64,000 bases of DNA from a bacterium (lineage in GTDB: Bacteria; Myxococcota; UBA727; JAUIJE01): contig JAUIJE010000010.1 of the NCBI GenBank assembly GCA_030431455.1, forward strand, positions 248,001-312,000, read 5' to 3'. This document shows positions 53,751 to 64,000 of the stretch, in pieces. Position 1 is the stretch's first letter. Each line of letters begins with the position of its first letter. Position numbers and translations under genes: made by a program. The notes beneath the pieces were generated by a model. It ran no database searches and had not been told where the DNA came from. It saw only the letters and a list, made by a program, of their open reading frames with translations.

Positions 53751-54758
53751 CTAGACGTAGAGCGGCGGGGGGCGGTCGCGGTTGGAGCGCACCAGGTCGG
53801 TGACCATCACGGACAGCGCTTGTCGCCCCGCTTGGAAGTCGTCGACGAGGGGGGCCACGAGGTGGAACACGCTGCCCGCGTCCGGCGGACGATCCATCGC
53901 CTCGGGGGTCAACAGCAGGTCACACACGTCCTTGAACTCGTCGGGGATGGGGACCTTCGACGGCCACCGCGGCCGCTCGGCCCGCGCGTGGGTGGCCAAG
54001 ATGGCGTCGTCGGGGAGGTTCTCGACTTCGAACGCGCGCCGGCCCGCGAGCAGCTCGTAGAACATCACCCCCACCCCGTAGACGTCCATGACCTGCCCCG
54101 GGGGCTCGCCCCGGGCTTGCTCGGGGCTGAGGTAACCGGGCGTGCCCACCACCTGAAGGTCGCCGGGGTCTTGCAGGCTGAGCACCGCGGTGCCGAAATC
54201 GAACAGCCGCACCCGGCCGTCGATGTCGATCATCACGTTGTGCGGGGACACGTCCCGGTGCACCAGGCCCAGCGGACGCCCCCGGGGGTCGACGAGGGCG
54301 TGGGCCGCGGCCAGGGCCTCGGCGAGGTCGGCGATGACCACCGCGGCGATCTCCGGCCGCATCCGCAGCTCGTTCTGCCGAAACGCGTACAGCACATTGC
54401 CGAGGTGTTCGCCCTCGACGTACTCGAGGGCGATCCAGACCTTGCCGTCGTGCATGCCGCGGGCGTGGGCGCGCACCAACCCGGGGTGGTCGAGCATGAC
54501 CAGCAGGTCGGCCTCTTTCGAAAATGCTTCTGCATCGGTCGGGGCCTGGGCCACCGGGGCGTGCATGACCTTGACCACCGCCGGCTCCCCCCGCTCGAGC
54601 GGGAGCAGGGCGTGGGGATCGTCGGGGGCGGGCAAAAACCGCGCGCGGTACACCCGACTCTGGCCCCCCCGCCCGATTTCGTCGACGACCTCGAAGGGCC
54701 CGATGCGCACGGTCTCGTGGGTCGGGGCACCGGGCAAGTTCGGGGGCGCGTCACTCAT
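53751..54758 (-). CDS. soluble Ser/Thr protein kinase
   Basis: 335 residues, consisting almost only of the Hanks kinase domain: IGRGGQSRVYRA (Gly loop), VVKVMHAP (Lys), LVHRDVSPHNVMI (catalytic loop), LFDFGTAV (DFG) and GTPGYLSPEQA. There is no membrane helix or sensor domain; the C-terminal 60 residues are helical. It lies between lon and rph on the same strand, 53 bp after lon, and may be part of the proteostasis operon. Substrates are unknown. Confidence 0.93.
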   Translation of the reverse strand: MSDAPPNLPGAPTHETVRIGPFEVVDEIGRGGQSRVYRARFLPAPDDPHALLPLERGEPAVVKVMHAPVAQAPTDAEAFSKEADLLVMLDHPGLVRAHARGMHDGKVWIALEYVEGEHLGNVLYAFRQNELRMRPEIAAVVIADLAEALAAAHALVDPRGRPLGLVHRDVSPHNVMIDIDGRVRLFDFGTAVLSLQDPGDLQVVGTPGYLSPEQARGEPPGQVMDVYGVGVMFYELLAGRRAFEVENLPDDAILATHARAERPRWPSKVPIPDEFKDVCDLLLTPEAMDRPPDAGSVFHLVAPLVDDFQAGRQALSVMVTDLVRSNRDRPPPLYV

Positions 54759-54811
54759 GGCGCGACTCTACCAGCGCCCGGCCCGCGACGCGAAACCGGA
54801 CACCCCGCGGG

Positions 54812-57589
<2,778 letters not shown>

Positions 57590-57620
57590 GTCTTTTCCGG
57601 AAGGTCAGGCCCCGCGCCGA

Positions 57621-58955
<1,335 letters not shown>

Positions 58956-59054
58956 GGATTCCTCGGGCCCTTTTCTTCTGTCTTACCAACCCCGGGGCCA
59001 GGGCGGGAGTCTTCCGTCGGGTGGGCAAATGCCTACATCGACCGGCTTCGCCCC

Positions 59055-59615
59055 TCAGGCATCGGCATCGTCACCGTCCACCGGATCGCCGAGGGCTTCC
59101 CCCTCGCCCGAGCCGTCCGCGTCGAGCGCGCCCTCGAGACAGGCCACCCAGCGCGCGCTGACCTTCTTGGCCGCGTCGTCGAGGGCGTCCTGGGCCAAGG
59201 CGAACGCCGACGCCGACTTGGCCCCCGGCTTCACGTCGACCGACGCCACCGCGAGCCACCCGTCCACCGTGACCTCGACGAAGCCTTCGGCCGCGGCCCC
59301 CACAAACCGTTCGCGCGGCACCACCGCGCGCGCCTGCGTCTCCCACTTGGTCGCCCGCCGGGCGAGGCGGTCGATCATCTTGATCTTCTTGTGCGCGGTC
59401 TTGATCGTGTCCTCGACCCGAAGCCGGCGCGCGTCCTCGGTGAGCGGGTTGAGCGCGGTCAAGGTCTGCTCCAGGACCGGCCCCACCTCGTCGTCCTCCA
59501 GCGGGCTTTTCACCTCGGCGTCGAGGATGTGCCCCGACTTGTCGTCGAGGTGCACCACCACGTGTCCCCGCGGGGGATTTTTCGTCTTGCGGGGCAAAAA
59601 CGGGAAGAACACCAC
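59055..59615 (-). CDS. YbaB/EbfC-like protein encoded between clpP and clpX
   Basis: 186 residues, GTG start nine bases after the clpP stop. Residues about 1-95 are charged and partly helical (HKKIKMIDRLARRATKWETQ). Residues 96-160 fit the YbaB fold: an early strand pair with EGFVEVTVDGWLAVASVDV, then a helix (ALAQDALDDAAKKVSARW). The tail is acidic. YbaB proteins are small DNA-binding nucleoid factors; the N-terminal extension is unusual. The place between clpP and clpX suggests a role in proteolysis, such as an adaptor, or simple co-regulation. Confidence 0.72.
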   Translation of the reverse strand: MVFFPFLPRKTKNPPRGHVVVHLDDKSGHILDAEVKSPLEDDEVGPVLEQTLTALNPLTEDARRLRVEDTIKTAHKKIKMIDRLARRATKWETQARAVVPRERFVGAAAEGFVEVTVDGWLAVASVDVKPGAKSASAFALAQDALDDAAKKVSARWVACLEGALDADGSGEGEALGDPVDGDDADA

Positions 59616-59624
59616 GGCCCGGGC

Positions 59625-60230
59625 TCAGTCGTCCTTGGCGCCGTCGGCCTTGTGCTGCTCGACGATGTTGTCGACCAGGCCGTACTCGATGGCGTCGGCC
59701 GCGCTCATGTACTTGTCGCGGTCGGTGTCCTTCTCGATCTCGTCGAGGCTGCGGCCGGTGTGCTTGTGGAGGATGCGGTTGAGCACGCCCTTCAACTTCA
59801 CGATTTCGCGGGCTTGGATCTCGATGTCGAGCGCGGTGCCGCCCGCGCCCCCGTGGGGCTGGTGGATCATCACCCGGCTGTTGGGCAGGATTTGCCGCTT
59901 GCCCGCCGTGCCCGCGGCGAGGAGGACCGCCCCCATCGACGCGCACTGGCCGACGCACACCGTGGTCACGTCGCAGGCCACGTATTGCATGGCGTCGTAG
60001 ATCGCCAAGCCCGCGGTCACCGAGCCCCCCGGGCTGTTGATGTACATGATGACGTCTTTTTCCGCGTCCTCAGCCTCGAGGTACAGCAGCTGGGCCACGA
60101 TCAGGTTGGCCACGTGGTCGTCGATGGCCCGGCCCAAAAACACGATGCGGTCTTTGAGCAGGCGCGACCAAATGTCGTACTGGACCTCGCCGCGGGGGGT
60201 CTGCTCGATGACAACCGGTGAGTAGCTCAT
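59625..60230 (-). CDS. clpP: ATP-dependent Clp protease proteolytic subunit
   Basis: 201 residues. The serine protease triad is S98 (GQCASMGA), H123 (MIHQPHGG) and an Asp in DTDRD near 170-172. It forms the tetradecameric chamber used by ClpX. AAGGAG is six bases before the ATG. In many proteobacteria tig precedes clpP; here two Cys-rich lipoprotein genes lie upstream on the same strand 59 bp away. Genes downstream are ybaB-like, clpX and lon. Confidence 0.97.
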   Translation of the reverse strand: MSYSPVVIEQTPRGEVQYDIWSRLLKDRIVFLGRAIDDHVANLIVAQLLYLEAEDAEKDVIMYINSPGGSVTAGLAIYDAMQYVACDVTTVCVGQCASMGAVLLAAGTAGKRQILPNSRVMIHQPHGGAGGTALDIEIQAREIVKLKGVLNRILHKHTGRSLDEIEKDTDRDKYMSAADAIEYGLVDNIVEQHKADGAKDD

Positions 60231-60289
60231 ATCGTGCTCCTTGAATCCCCCGACATAAAGTCATCCGGGTCGGTGGGCAAGAACTTTGG

Positions 60290-60706
60290 TCAATCCCAAG
60301 CGGTGCATTTCTCGGGCTGGAGGCTGGGCAGGTAGGGGCCGGCCGACCCCTCCCGGAGCGCGTAGCCGCCGAGGTCGTTGTCCGCGTCCTCGAACGCGTC
60401 GACGTAGGCGTCGTACTCGTCCTCGCAGGCGGCGTCGTAGTCACCGTCGCGAAAGTCGGTGCAGTCCATGCCCGCGCGGCACAGATCGAAGGCCTCTTTG
60501 GCGTTGGCCAGGTCGTGGCATTCGCTCTCGTCGTTGGCCCGGAGCGCGTTGATCTCGCCGCGGTACCGGGTCTCGCACACGCTCTGGAAATCGGGCCCCG
60601 GCGGGTCGGACGCGCACTCGGCATACTTGGCGCACACCGAGGGCCCCGCGGGGCTACAGCCCGCCCAGGTCACCAACGCCGCGGCCCACAAAAGGCGGCT
60701 ATTCAT
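60290..60706 (-). CDS. Cys-rich lipoprotein, paralogue B of a tandem pair
   Basis: 138 residues. The lipobox is WAGC at Cys 17. The mature part has several Cys spaced as in its upstream neighbour: C-x-K-Y-A-E-C, ECHDLANAKEAFDLC and DC-x-D. The acidic composition (many Asp/Glu) and repeated ECHDLANA motif show common origin with the gene at 60699-61073. The ATG overlaps that gene's stop by eight bases. No known family. Confidence 0.78.
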   Translation of the reverse strand: MNSRLLWAAALVTWAGCSPAGPSVCAKYAECASDPPGPDFQSVCETRYRGEINALRANDESECHDLANAKEAFDLCRAGMDCTDFRDGDYDAACEDEYDAYVDAFEDADNDLGGYALREGSAGPYLPSLQPEKCTAWD

Positions 60707-61073
60707 TGCAGCGGTTGTCCGCGTCATCGCGCAACTCCTGGATGTCTTCGCGTTCGCGTTCGCACTCGTCGTCGTACCACGCGTCACAATCCGCATCCTC
60801 GGCGGCGATGCACGCGATCCAAGCGTCGTACGCGTTGGCGAGGTCGTGGCACACCTGCTCTTGGTTCTGGCGGAGGCTGCCGAGGTACCCGTCGGTGTCG
60901 GCCGCGCACACCGCCACCGAGTCGTCGCTGTTGCCGACCCCGTCGATGGGAATGCCGAAGAACGGCAGGTCTTCGTCGCACTCGGCCGCGAGCTGGCAGT
61001 AGCTCTGGCCGCTCGTCGAGCACGCCGCCAGCCACAGCGCACCACAGGTCAGGACGAGGAGGGACTTGTGCAT
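60699..61073 (-). CDS. Cys-rich lipoprotein, paralogue A of a tandem pair
   Basis: 124 residues from ATG 61071-61073. The lipobox is LAAC at Cys 18. It shares with the next gene the sequence VCHDLANAYDAWIAC, an earlier C-x3-A-A-E-C segment and an acidic helical tail (DDECEREREDIQELRDDAD). It is probably helical and disulfide-linked. It is the first gene of the minus-strand run that includes clpP. The function is unknown. Confidence 0.78.
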   Translation of the reverse strand: MHKSLLVLTCGALWLAACSTSGQSYCQLAAECDEDLPFFGIPIDGVGNSDDSVAVCAADTDGYLGSLRQNQEQVCHDLANAYDAWIACIAAEDADCDAWYDDECEREREDIQELRDDADNRCNE

Positions 61074-61178
61074 GGCGGGGACCTTACCCCGCCTGGCGCC
61101 GGGGCGGACAGATCTCACATCCTCCTGAAAAACCAGCCAAAACCGCCCCCCGCTTGATATTCTGGGCCCGGAGGCAAC

Positions 61179-62027
61179 GTGACCCGCATCGGTGGCAAAA
61201 ACGGCGACGCGCGCATGCAGCAGATGCTCGAGCGGCTGGCGAAAAAACGCGCCACCCCGACGGCGGACGCGACCGCGCCCTCGGCCACCACCGGCCCGGC
61301 GGGCGTGCGCGACGGGTTCGCCATGAGCCCGGCGGCCCAAAAGGTCGACCTGCCGCTGGCCACCCAGGGCGCCGGCCCGGGCGGTGGGCTGTTCGGGGCC
61401 CGGATGGCGGCGCTCACCGGCGACGTCGCCCCCCTCGAGGGCCCCCGGCGCAAACAAGGCGCGCACGGGCCGGAGGTGCACGGCGACATCACCGTGCACA
61501 GCGCCCAAGACCTGCAGAAGCTGCACGGGGCGGTGGCGGTCTACGGCCACCTCGCGGTGCTCGAGAGCGACCTCGGCGAGGACGTGCTCGCGGCCCTGCA
61601 AAAGCTCGAGTTTGTCGACGGCAACCTCGCGCTGGAAGGCAACTTCCAACTCACCGCGCTGACCGCGCTCGCGTCGCTGCAGAAGACCTCGGGGAGCGTG
61701 TACGTGGGATACAATGACATGCTGACCGAGGCGGTCCTGCCCCAGGCCGAGGCCTTCGGCCGCGGCCTCATCTTCGAGGGCAACGCGCAGCTCACCCAGA
61801 TTCACGCCCCCGCGCTGACGAGCCTCGGCGGCTACCTCCACCTGCACGAAAATCCCGTGCTCGTGTCCGCGCAGTTCCCCCTGCTGACCACCCTCGGCGG
61901 GGAGATCTCGATCCTCGACAACCCCCGGCTCACCGCGGTCCAGACCGGCCCGGTGCAAGACTTCGGCGGCGACCTCGAGCTCGGCCAAAACGGCGCGCCC
62001 ACCTTCAAAGGCATCACCATCCAGTAG
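61179..62027 (+). CDS. receptor-L-domain-like repeat protein without signal peptide
   Basis: 282 residues, GTG start with GGAGG five bases upstream. The N-terminal 95 residues are low-complexity and basic, with no signal peptide. From about 98 to 282 it contains a beta-helix of 22-24-residue units (GDITVHSAQDLQKL, GHLAVLESDLGE, GNLALEGNFQLTAL, GYLHLHENPVLVS, GEISILDNPRLTAV). It is related in architecture to the lipoprotein at 33863-34501. It probably acts as a cytosolic binding scaffold, or it is exported by a route not visible here. Confidence 0.75.
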   Translation: MTRIGGKNGDARMQQMLERLAKKRATPTADATAPSATTGPAGVRDGFAMSPAAQKVDLPLATQGAGPGGGLFGARMAALTGDVAPLEGPRRKQGAHGPEVHGDITVHSAQDLQKLHGAVAVYGHLAVLESDLGEDVLAALQKLEFVDGNLALEGNFQLTALTALASLQKTSGSVYVGYNDMLTEAVLPQAEAFGRGLIFEGNAQLTQIHAPALTSLGGYLHLHENPVLVSAQFPLLTTLGGEISILDNPRLTAVQTGPVQDFGGDLELGQNGAPTFKGITIQ

Positions 62028-62119
62028 CGTTCCGCGCGGGGTCGATGTGCCGGCGGGTGTGACCTGTCCGTTCGGCCAGGTCGACTTTCCCCTCCGGGGC
62101 GCGTGCCTATTGGTCCCAG

Positions 62120-62698
62120 ATGCCGCCGTCCTCGATCCTCATCGTCGCCGACGATCCCCTGGTGCAAGCCGGCCTCAGCCAGCGCCTGCGCCCGGACGAC
62201 GAAGGCCCCTCCCTCACCGTGGCCGGCCCCGCCGACGTCATCGACACCGACGCAGACGTGTGCGTGTGGGACTTCGCCGGCGCCCCCGAGCTGGCCGCGG
62301 ACGTGTTGCCCCCCGTGCTCGCCCTCGTGGCCCACGACGAAGCCGGGGCCGAGGCCCTGGCCTGGGGCGCCCGCGGCGTGCTCGAACGCACCGACACCCG
62401 GCTCCTGAGCGCGGTGTATGCGGTGGCGGACGGCCACAATGTCATTGGACAGTCGCTGTCCGGCCTGCTCCCCACCCCGGCCGAACCGCGCGGCGCCCCC
62501 GTGCGCCTCACCCCCCGTGAAGAAGAGGTGCTCGGCCTGCTCTCCGACGGGCTGTCCAACCGCGCCATCGCCGAAGCCCTGTCCGTCTCGGTGCACACCG
62601 CCCGGTTTCACGTGCAGTCTCTCCTCGACAAGCTCGGGGCCGAGACCCGCACCGAGGCGGTCGCCCTCGCCTTCCGCGCAGGCCTCGTCGAGCTCTAG
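62120..62698 (+). CDS. NarL/LuxR-type response regulator
   Basis: 192 residues. The receiver domain (1-125) is short and diverged: the acidic pair ADD is present and an Asp in VCVWDF is at the phosphorylation position, but the conserved Lys near the end is not evident. The C-terminal LuxR HTH (130-190) is canonical (LTPREEEVLGLLSDGLSNRAIAEALSVSVHTARFHVQSLLDKLG). An inverted repeat GACCTG/CAGGTC (62061-62066, 62077-62082) upstream could be its own operator. No histidine kinase is adjacent. Confidence 0.88.
   Translation: MPPSSILIVADDPLVQAGLSQRLRPDDEGPSLTVAGPADVIDTDADVCVWDFAGAPELAADVLPPVLALVAHDEAGAEALAWGARGVLERTDTRLLSAVYAVADGHNVIGQSLSGLLPTPAEPRGAPVRLTPREEEVLGLLSDGLSNRAIAEALSVSVHTARFHVQSLLDKLGAETRTEAVALAFRAGLVEL
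62437..62447. repeat. palindromic CAATG-K-CATTG site
   Basis: CAATGTCATTG in the linker of the LuxR-type regulator gene, encoding Asn-Val-Ile. Confidence 0.85.
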
Positions 62699-62951
62699 TT
62701 TTCGGGAGGGGCTGGCCCAGCCCCTCCCCCGCTCACGGCTCCTAAAGTCGCCGAGTCGCGGGGCCCCCACCCAATGTCGCTGCTCCAAGGGCCTCCGGCC
62801 CGTCGCAGCGGGGTCGCATCCTGCGGATGCAACGGTGTTGAGGTTTTGGGTTGTGCTTTAGCCTAGCAACGCGGCTAGGTGCGGCCTGGCTGGTCGCGTG
62901 ATGTTCTGATCGTGCGCCCGCGTCCATCTTGTGTGCGGAGGTCAAAACGAC
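62699..62951. other. structured 253-bp intergenic region
   Basis: Besides the hairpin at 62704-62728, it holds GCATCC/GGATGC (62816-62830, 3-nt loop) and a CCTAG/CTAGG dyad in the next 50 bases, plus one CAATG-N4-TG site (62772-62782). No open frame looks coding. It could be a REP-like element or a small RNA; I cannot decide from one copy. Confidence 0.45.
62704..62728. terminator. strong GC hairpin after the LuxR-type regulator
   Basis: GGGAGGGGCTG (62704-62714) and CAGCCCCTCCC (62718-62728) form a perfect 11-bp stem with a three-base loop, six bases after the stop codon. No T tract follows. It is probably a transcript-stabilising or factor-assisted termination structure. Confidence 0.55.
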
Positions 62952-63845
62952 ATGAACATCTGGCAACAACTTTCCGCCAACATCACAGACACATTGGATC
63001 GGGCGAGCCCGGCCATCGTCGAGATCCTCGGGGGGCGCACCCGCGCCACCGCGACCCTGGTGGCCCCGCGCCGGGCGCTCACCGTGGCCCACGCCATGGG
63101 GGGCAACGACGAAGGCCACGTCTTGCTACACGACGAAAACACCGCCAAGGCCAAGGTGCTCGGCCGCGACGAGGCCACGGATCTGGCCCTGCTCGAGGTC
63201 GACACCGATGCAGAACCATTGAAAGCGGGGACCGCGCCCCCCGTGGGCACGCTGGTGGTGGCCGCGGGCCGGCGCCAGGGTTCGCTCACCGCCACCGCCG
63301 GCATCGTGTCCGACCGCGGCGAAGGGTTTGTCACCCGGTCGGGCGCGGCGTTTTTCGCGTACATCGACGTCGACGCAGGCCTGCCCCGGGGGCTGTCCGG
63401 CGGGCCCCTGCTCGGCCCCGACGGCACCTGGCTTGGCATCAATACCCACGGCCTGACCCGCGGGGGCACGACCATCGACGCCCAGACCGCGCAGGCGGTG
63501 CTGTCCGCGCTCGACAAGTCGGGCCAGGTCGCGCGGGGGCGCATCGGGGTCGCGGTGCGGCCGGCCCCGGTCGAGGGCCAAGACCACACGCACGGGTTGC
63601 TCGTCACCGAGGTGGTCAAGGGCGCGCCCGCGGCCGTGGCCGACCTGCGCGTGGGGGACGTCATCCTGAAGGCGGGCGAGACCGCGACCAGCCAAATCGC
63701 GCACCTGATGCTCGCCTTGACCGGTCACGTCGACGAGGACGTGACCCTGCGCGTGCTGCGCCAGGGCCAAGCCCGGTCGGTGGATGTGCACGTCGAGGCG
63801 CGCCCCGCGCCCGGTCGGCGCCGCCGCCATGGACGGCGCCGTTAG
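62952..63845 (+). CDS. trypsin-PDZ protease, HtrA-like, no signal peptide
   Basis: 297 residues from ATG 62952, GGAGGT ten bases before it. The chymotrypsin-like domain (about 20-185) has His in TVAHAMG, Asp in ATDLALLEV and Ser in RGLSGGPLL, where the usual Asn of GNSGGP is Leu. One PDZ domain (about 205-280, RIGVAVRP... LRVGDVILKAGE) and a short Arg-rich tail follow. No export signal is visible, so it is either cytosolic or anchored by its basic tail. The Asn-to-Leu change lies beside the oxyanion-hole region and could lower activity. Confidence 0.85.
   Translation: MNIWQQLSANITDTLDRASPAIVEILGGRTRATATLVAPRRALTVAHAMGGNDEGHVLLHDENTAKAKVLGRDEATDLALLEVDTDAEPLKAGTAPPVGTLVVAAGRRQGSLTATAGIVSDRGEGFVTRSGAAFFAYIDVDAGLPRGLSGGPLLGPDGTWLGINTHGLTRGGTTIDAQTAQAVLSALDKSGQVARGRIGVAVRPAPVEGQDHTHGLLVTEVVKGAPAAVADLRVGDVILKAGETATSQIAHLMLALTGHVDEDVTLRVLRQGQARSVDVHVEARPAPGRRRRHGRRR
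63211..63221. repeat. CA-N4-CATTG site, GATGCAGA subclass
   Basis: CAGAACCATTG preceded by GATG. Related copies, read on either strand, are at 19612-19622, 21586-21596, 31954-31964 and 55277-55287. They share TGCAGA before the gap. Confidence 0.8.
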
Positions 63846-63852
63846 GCGGGGC

Positions 63853-64000
63853 TCAATCCCGCCGGCGGCGGCGGGCCAGGCCCCCCAACGCGAGCAGACC
63901 GAACAGCACGCTCGACGAGCCGCCGGATTGGGCACAGCCCCAGCCGGTGTCCGTCGGGTCGGGCGGGGTGCGGACGATGCCGACCTCGGGCTCGGGCTCG
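63853..64000 (-). CDS. C-terminus of a MYXO-CTERM-type surface protein, 5' part outside window
   Basis: I translated this by hand from the right edge. The last 49 residues read as an acidic Pro/Glu/Thr/Asp linker, then GWGCAQSGGSSS, a hydrophobic stretch VLFGLLALGGLA and a final RRRRRD. Gly-Cys followed by a helix and an Arg cluster is the tripartite MYXO-CTERM sorting signal, found in myxobacteria and processed at the Cys. The rest of the protein is not visible. The stop is at 63853-63855, convergent with the trypsin-PDZ gene. Confidence 0.8.
   Translation of the reverse strand, partial: EPEPEVGIVRTPPDPTDTGWGCAQSGGSSSVLFGLLALGGLARRRRRD

Overview
The window is a high-GC chromosomal segment from a myxobacterium-like organism (Myxococcota). 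The clearest marker is the partial gene at the right edge (63853-64000, minus). It ends in a Gly-Cys, a short hydrophobic stretch and an Arg cluster, which is the layout of a MYXO-CTERM sorting signal. Consistent with this are many lipoproteins, lipoproteins carrying long Asp-Gly repeats behind the lipobox, two Hanks-type Ser/Thr kinases, DUF1501-type Tat-exported proteins and long runs of ATGA-coupled genes. I see no rRNA, tRNA, CRISPR array, insertion sequence, integrase or prophage gene. This reads as ordinary chromosome with an accessory-rich, surface-protein-rich gene content.

Layout. 0-4 kb: reductive pyrimidine degradation (preT cut by the edge, dihydropyrimidinase hydA with a coupled lipoprotein) around a TetR regulator that appears to start at ATT. 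4-12.7 kb: periplasmic HtrA protease, divergent Slt-type lytic transglycosylase plus Xaa-Pro aminopeptidase, an HTTM-like membrane protein and a BAAT-type esterase lipoprotein. 12.8-19 kb: MocR regulator, cysteine desulfurase, TVP38/DedA-like protein, and a TPR plus beta-sandwich secreted pair. 18.8-22.6 kb: a 1270-residue fusion of a degenerate acyl-CoA-reductase-like domain, an AMP ligase, an ACP and a PlsC acyltransferase. 22.7-25.6 kb: a TauE/DUF1634 exporter pair and a coupled FGE-like lipoprotein/membrane protein pair. 25.8-30 kb: a compact three-gene secreted module (CxxCH protein, Asp-Gly lipoprotein, DUF1501 protein). 30-39.3 kb: a large MshEN-kinase fusion, an L-domain lipoprotein, HupE-like and FmdB-like proteins, GTP cyclohydrolase II and a somatomedin-B-like repeat lipoprotein. 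39.3-44.4 kb: an SPFH/band-7 pair with a small coiled-coil partner, DUF302 and MtnA. 44.4-52.3 kb: a DUF885 lipoprotein, acyltransferase-3/SGNH, a CBM9-like lipoprotein and a DUF6600 lipoprotein ending in a textbook terminator. 52.3-61.1 kb: a long minus-strand run of two paralogous Cys-rich lipoproteins, clpP, a YbaB-like gene, clpX, lon, a kinase, rph and rdgB, i.e. protein and RNA/nucleotide quality control. 61.2-64 kb: a second L-domain protein, a NarL/LuxR-type regulator, a second trypsin-PDZ protease and the MYXO-CTERM gene.

The strongest unexplained signal is not a gene. The 11-bp site CA-N4-CATTG (reverse complement CAATG-N4-TG) occurs about 46 times by eye, on both strands and mostly inside genes, roughly once per 1.4 kb. 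About half of all CATTG/CAATG pentamers in the window have the partner dinucleotide at exactly that distance, where about one in fifteen would be expected. Six copies are perfect palindromes CAATG-K-CATTG. Within genes the site is built from codons (AAT, ATT, GCA) that this GC-rich genome otherwise avoids, which suggests selection at the DNA level.
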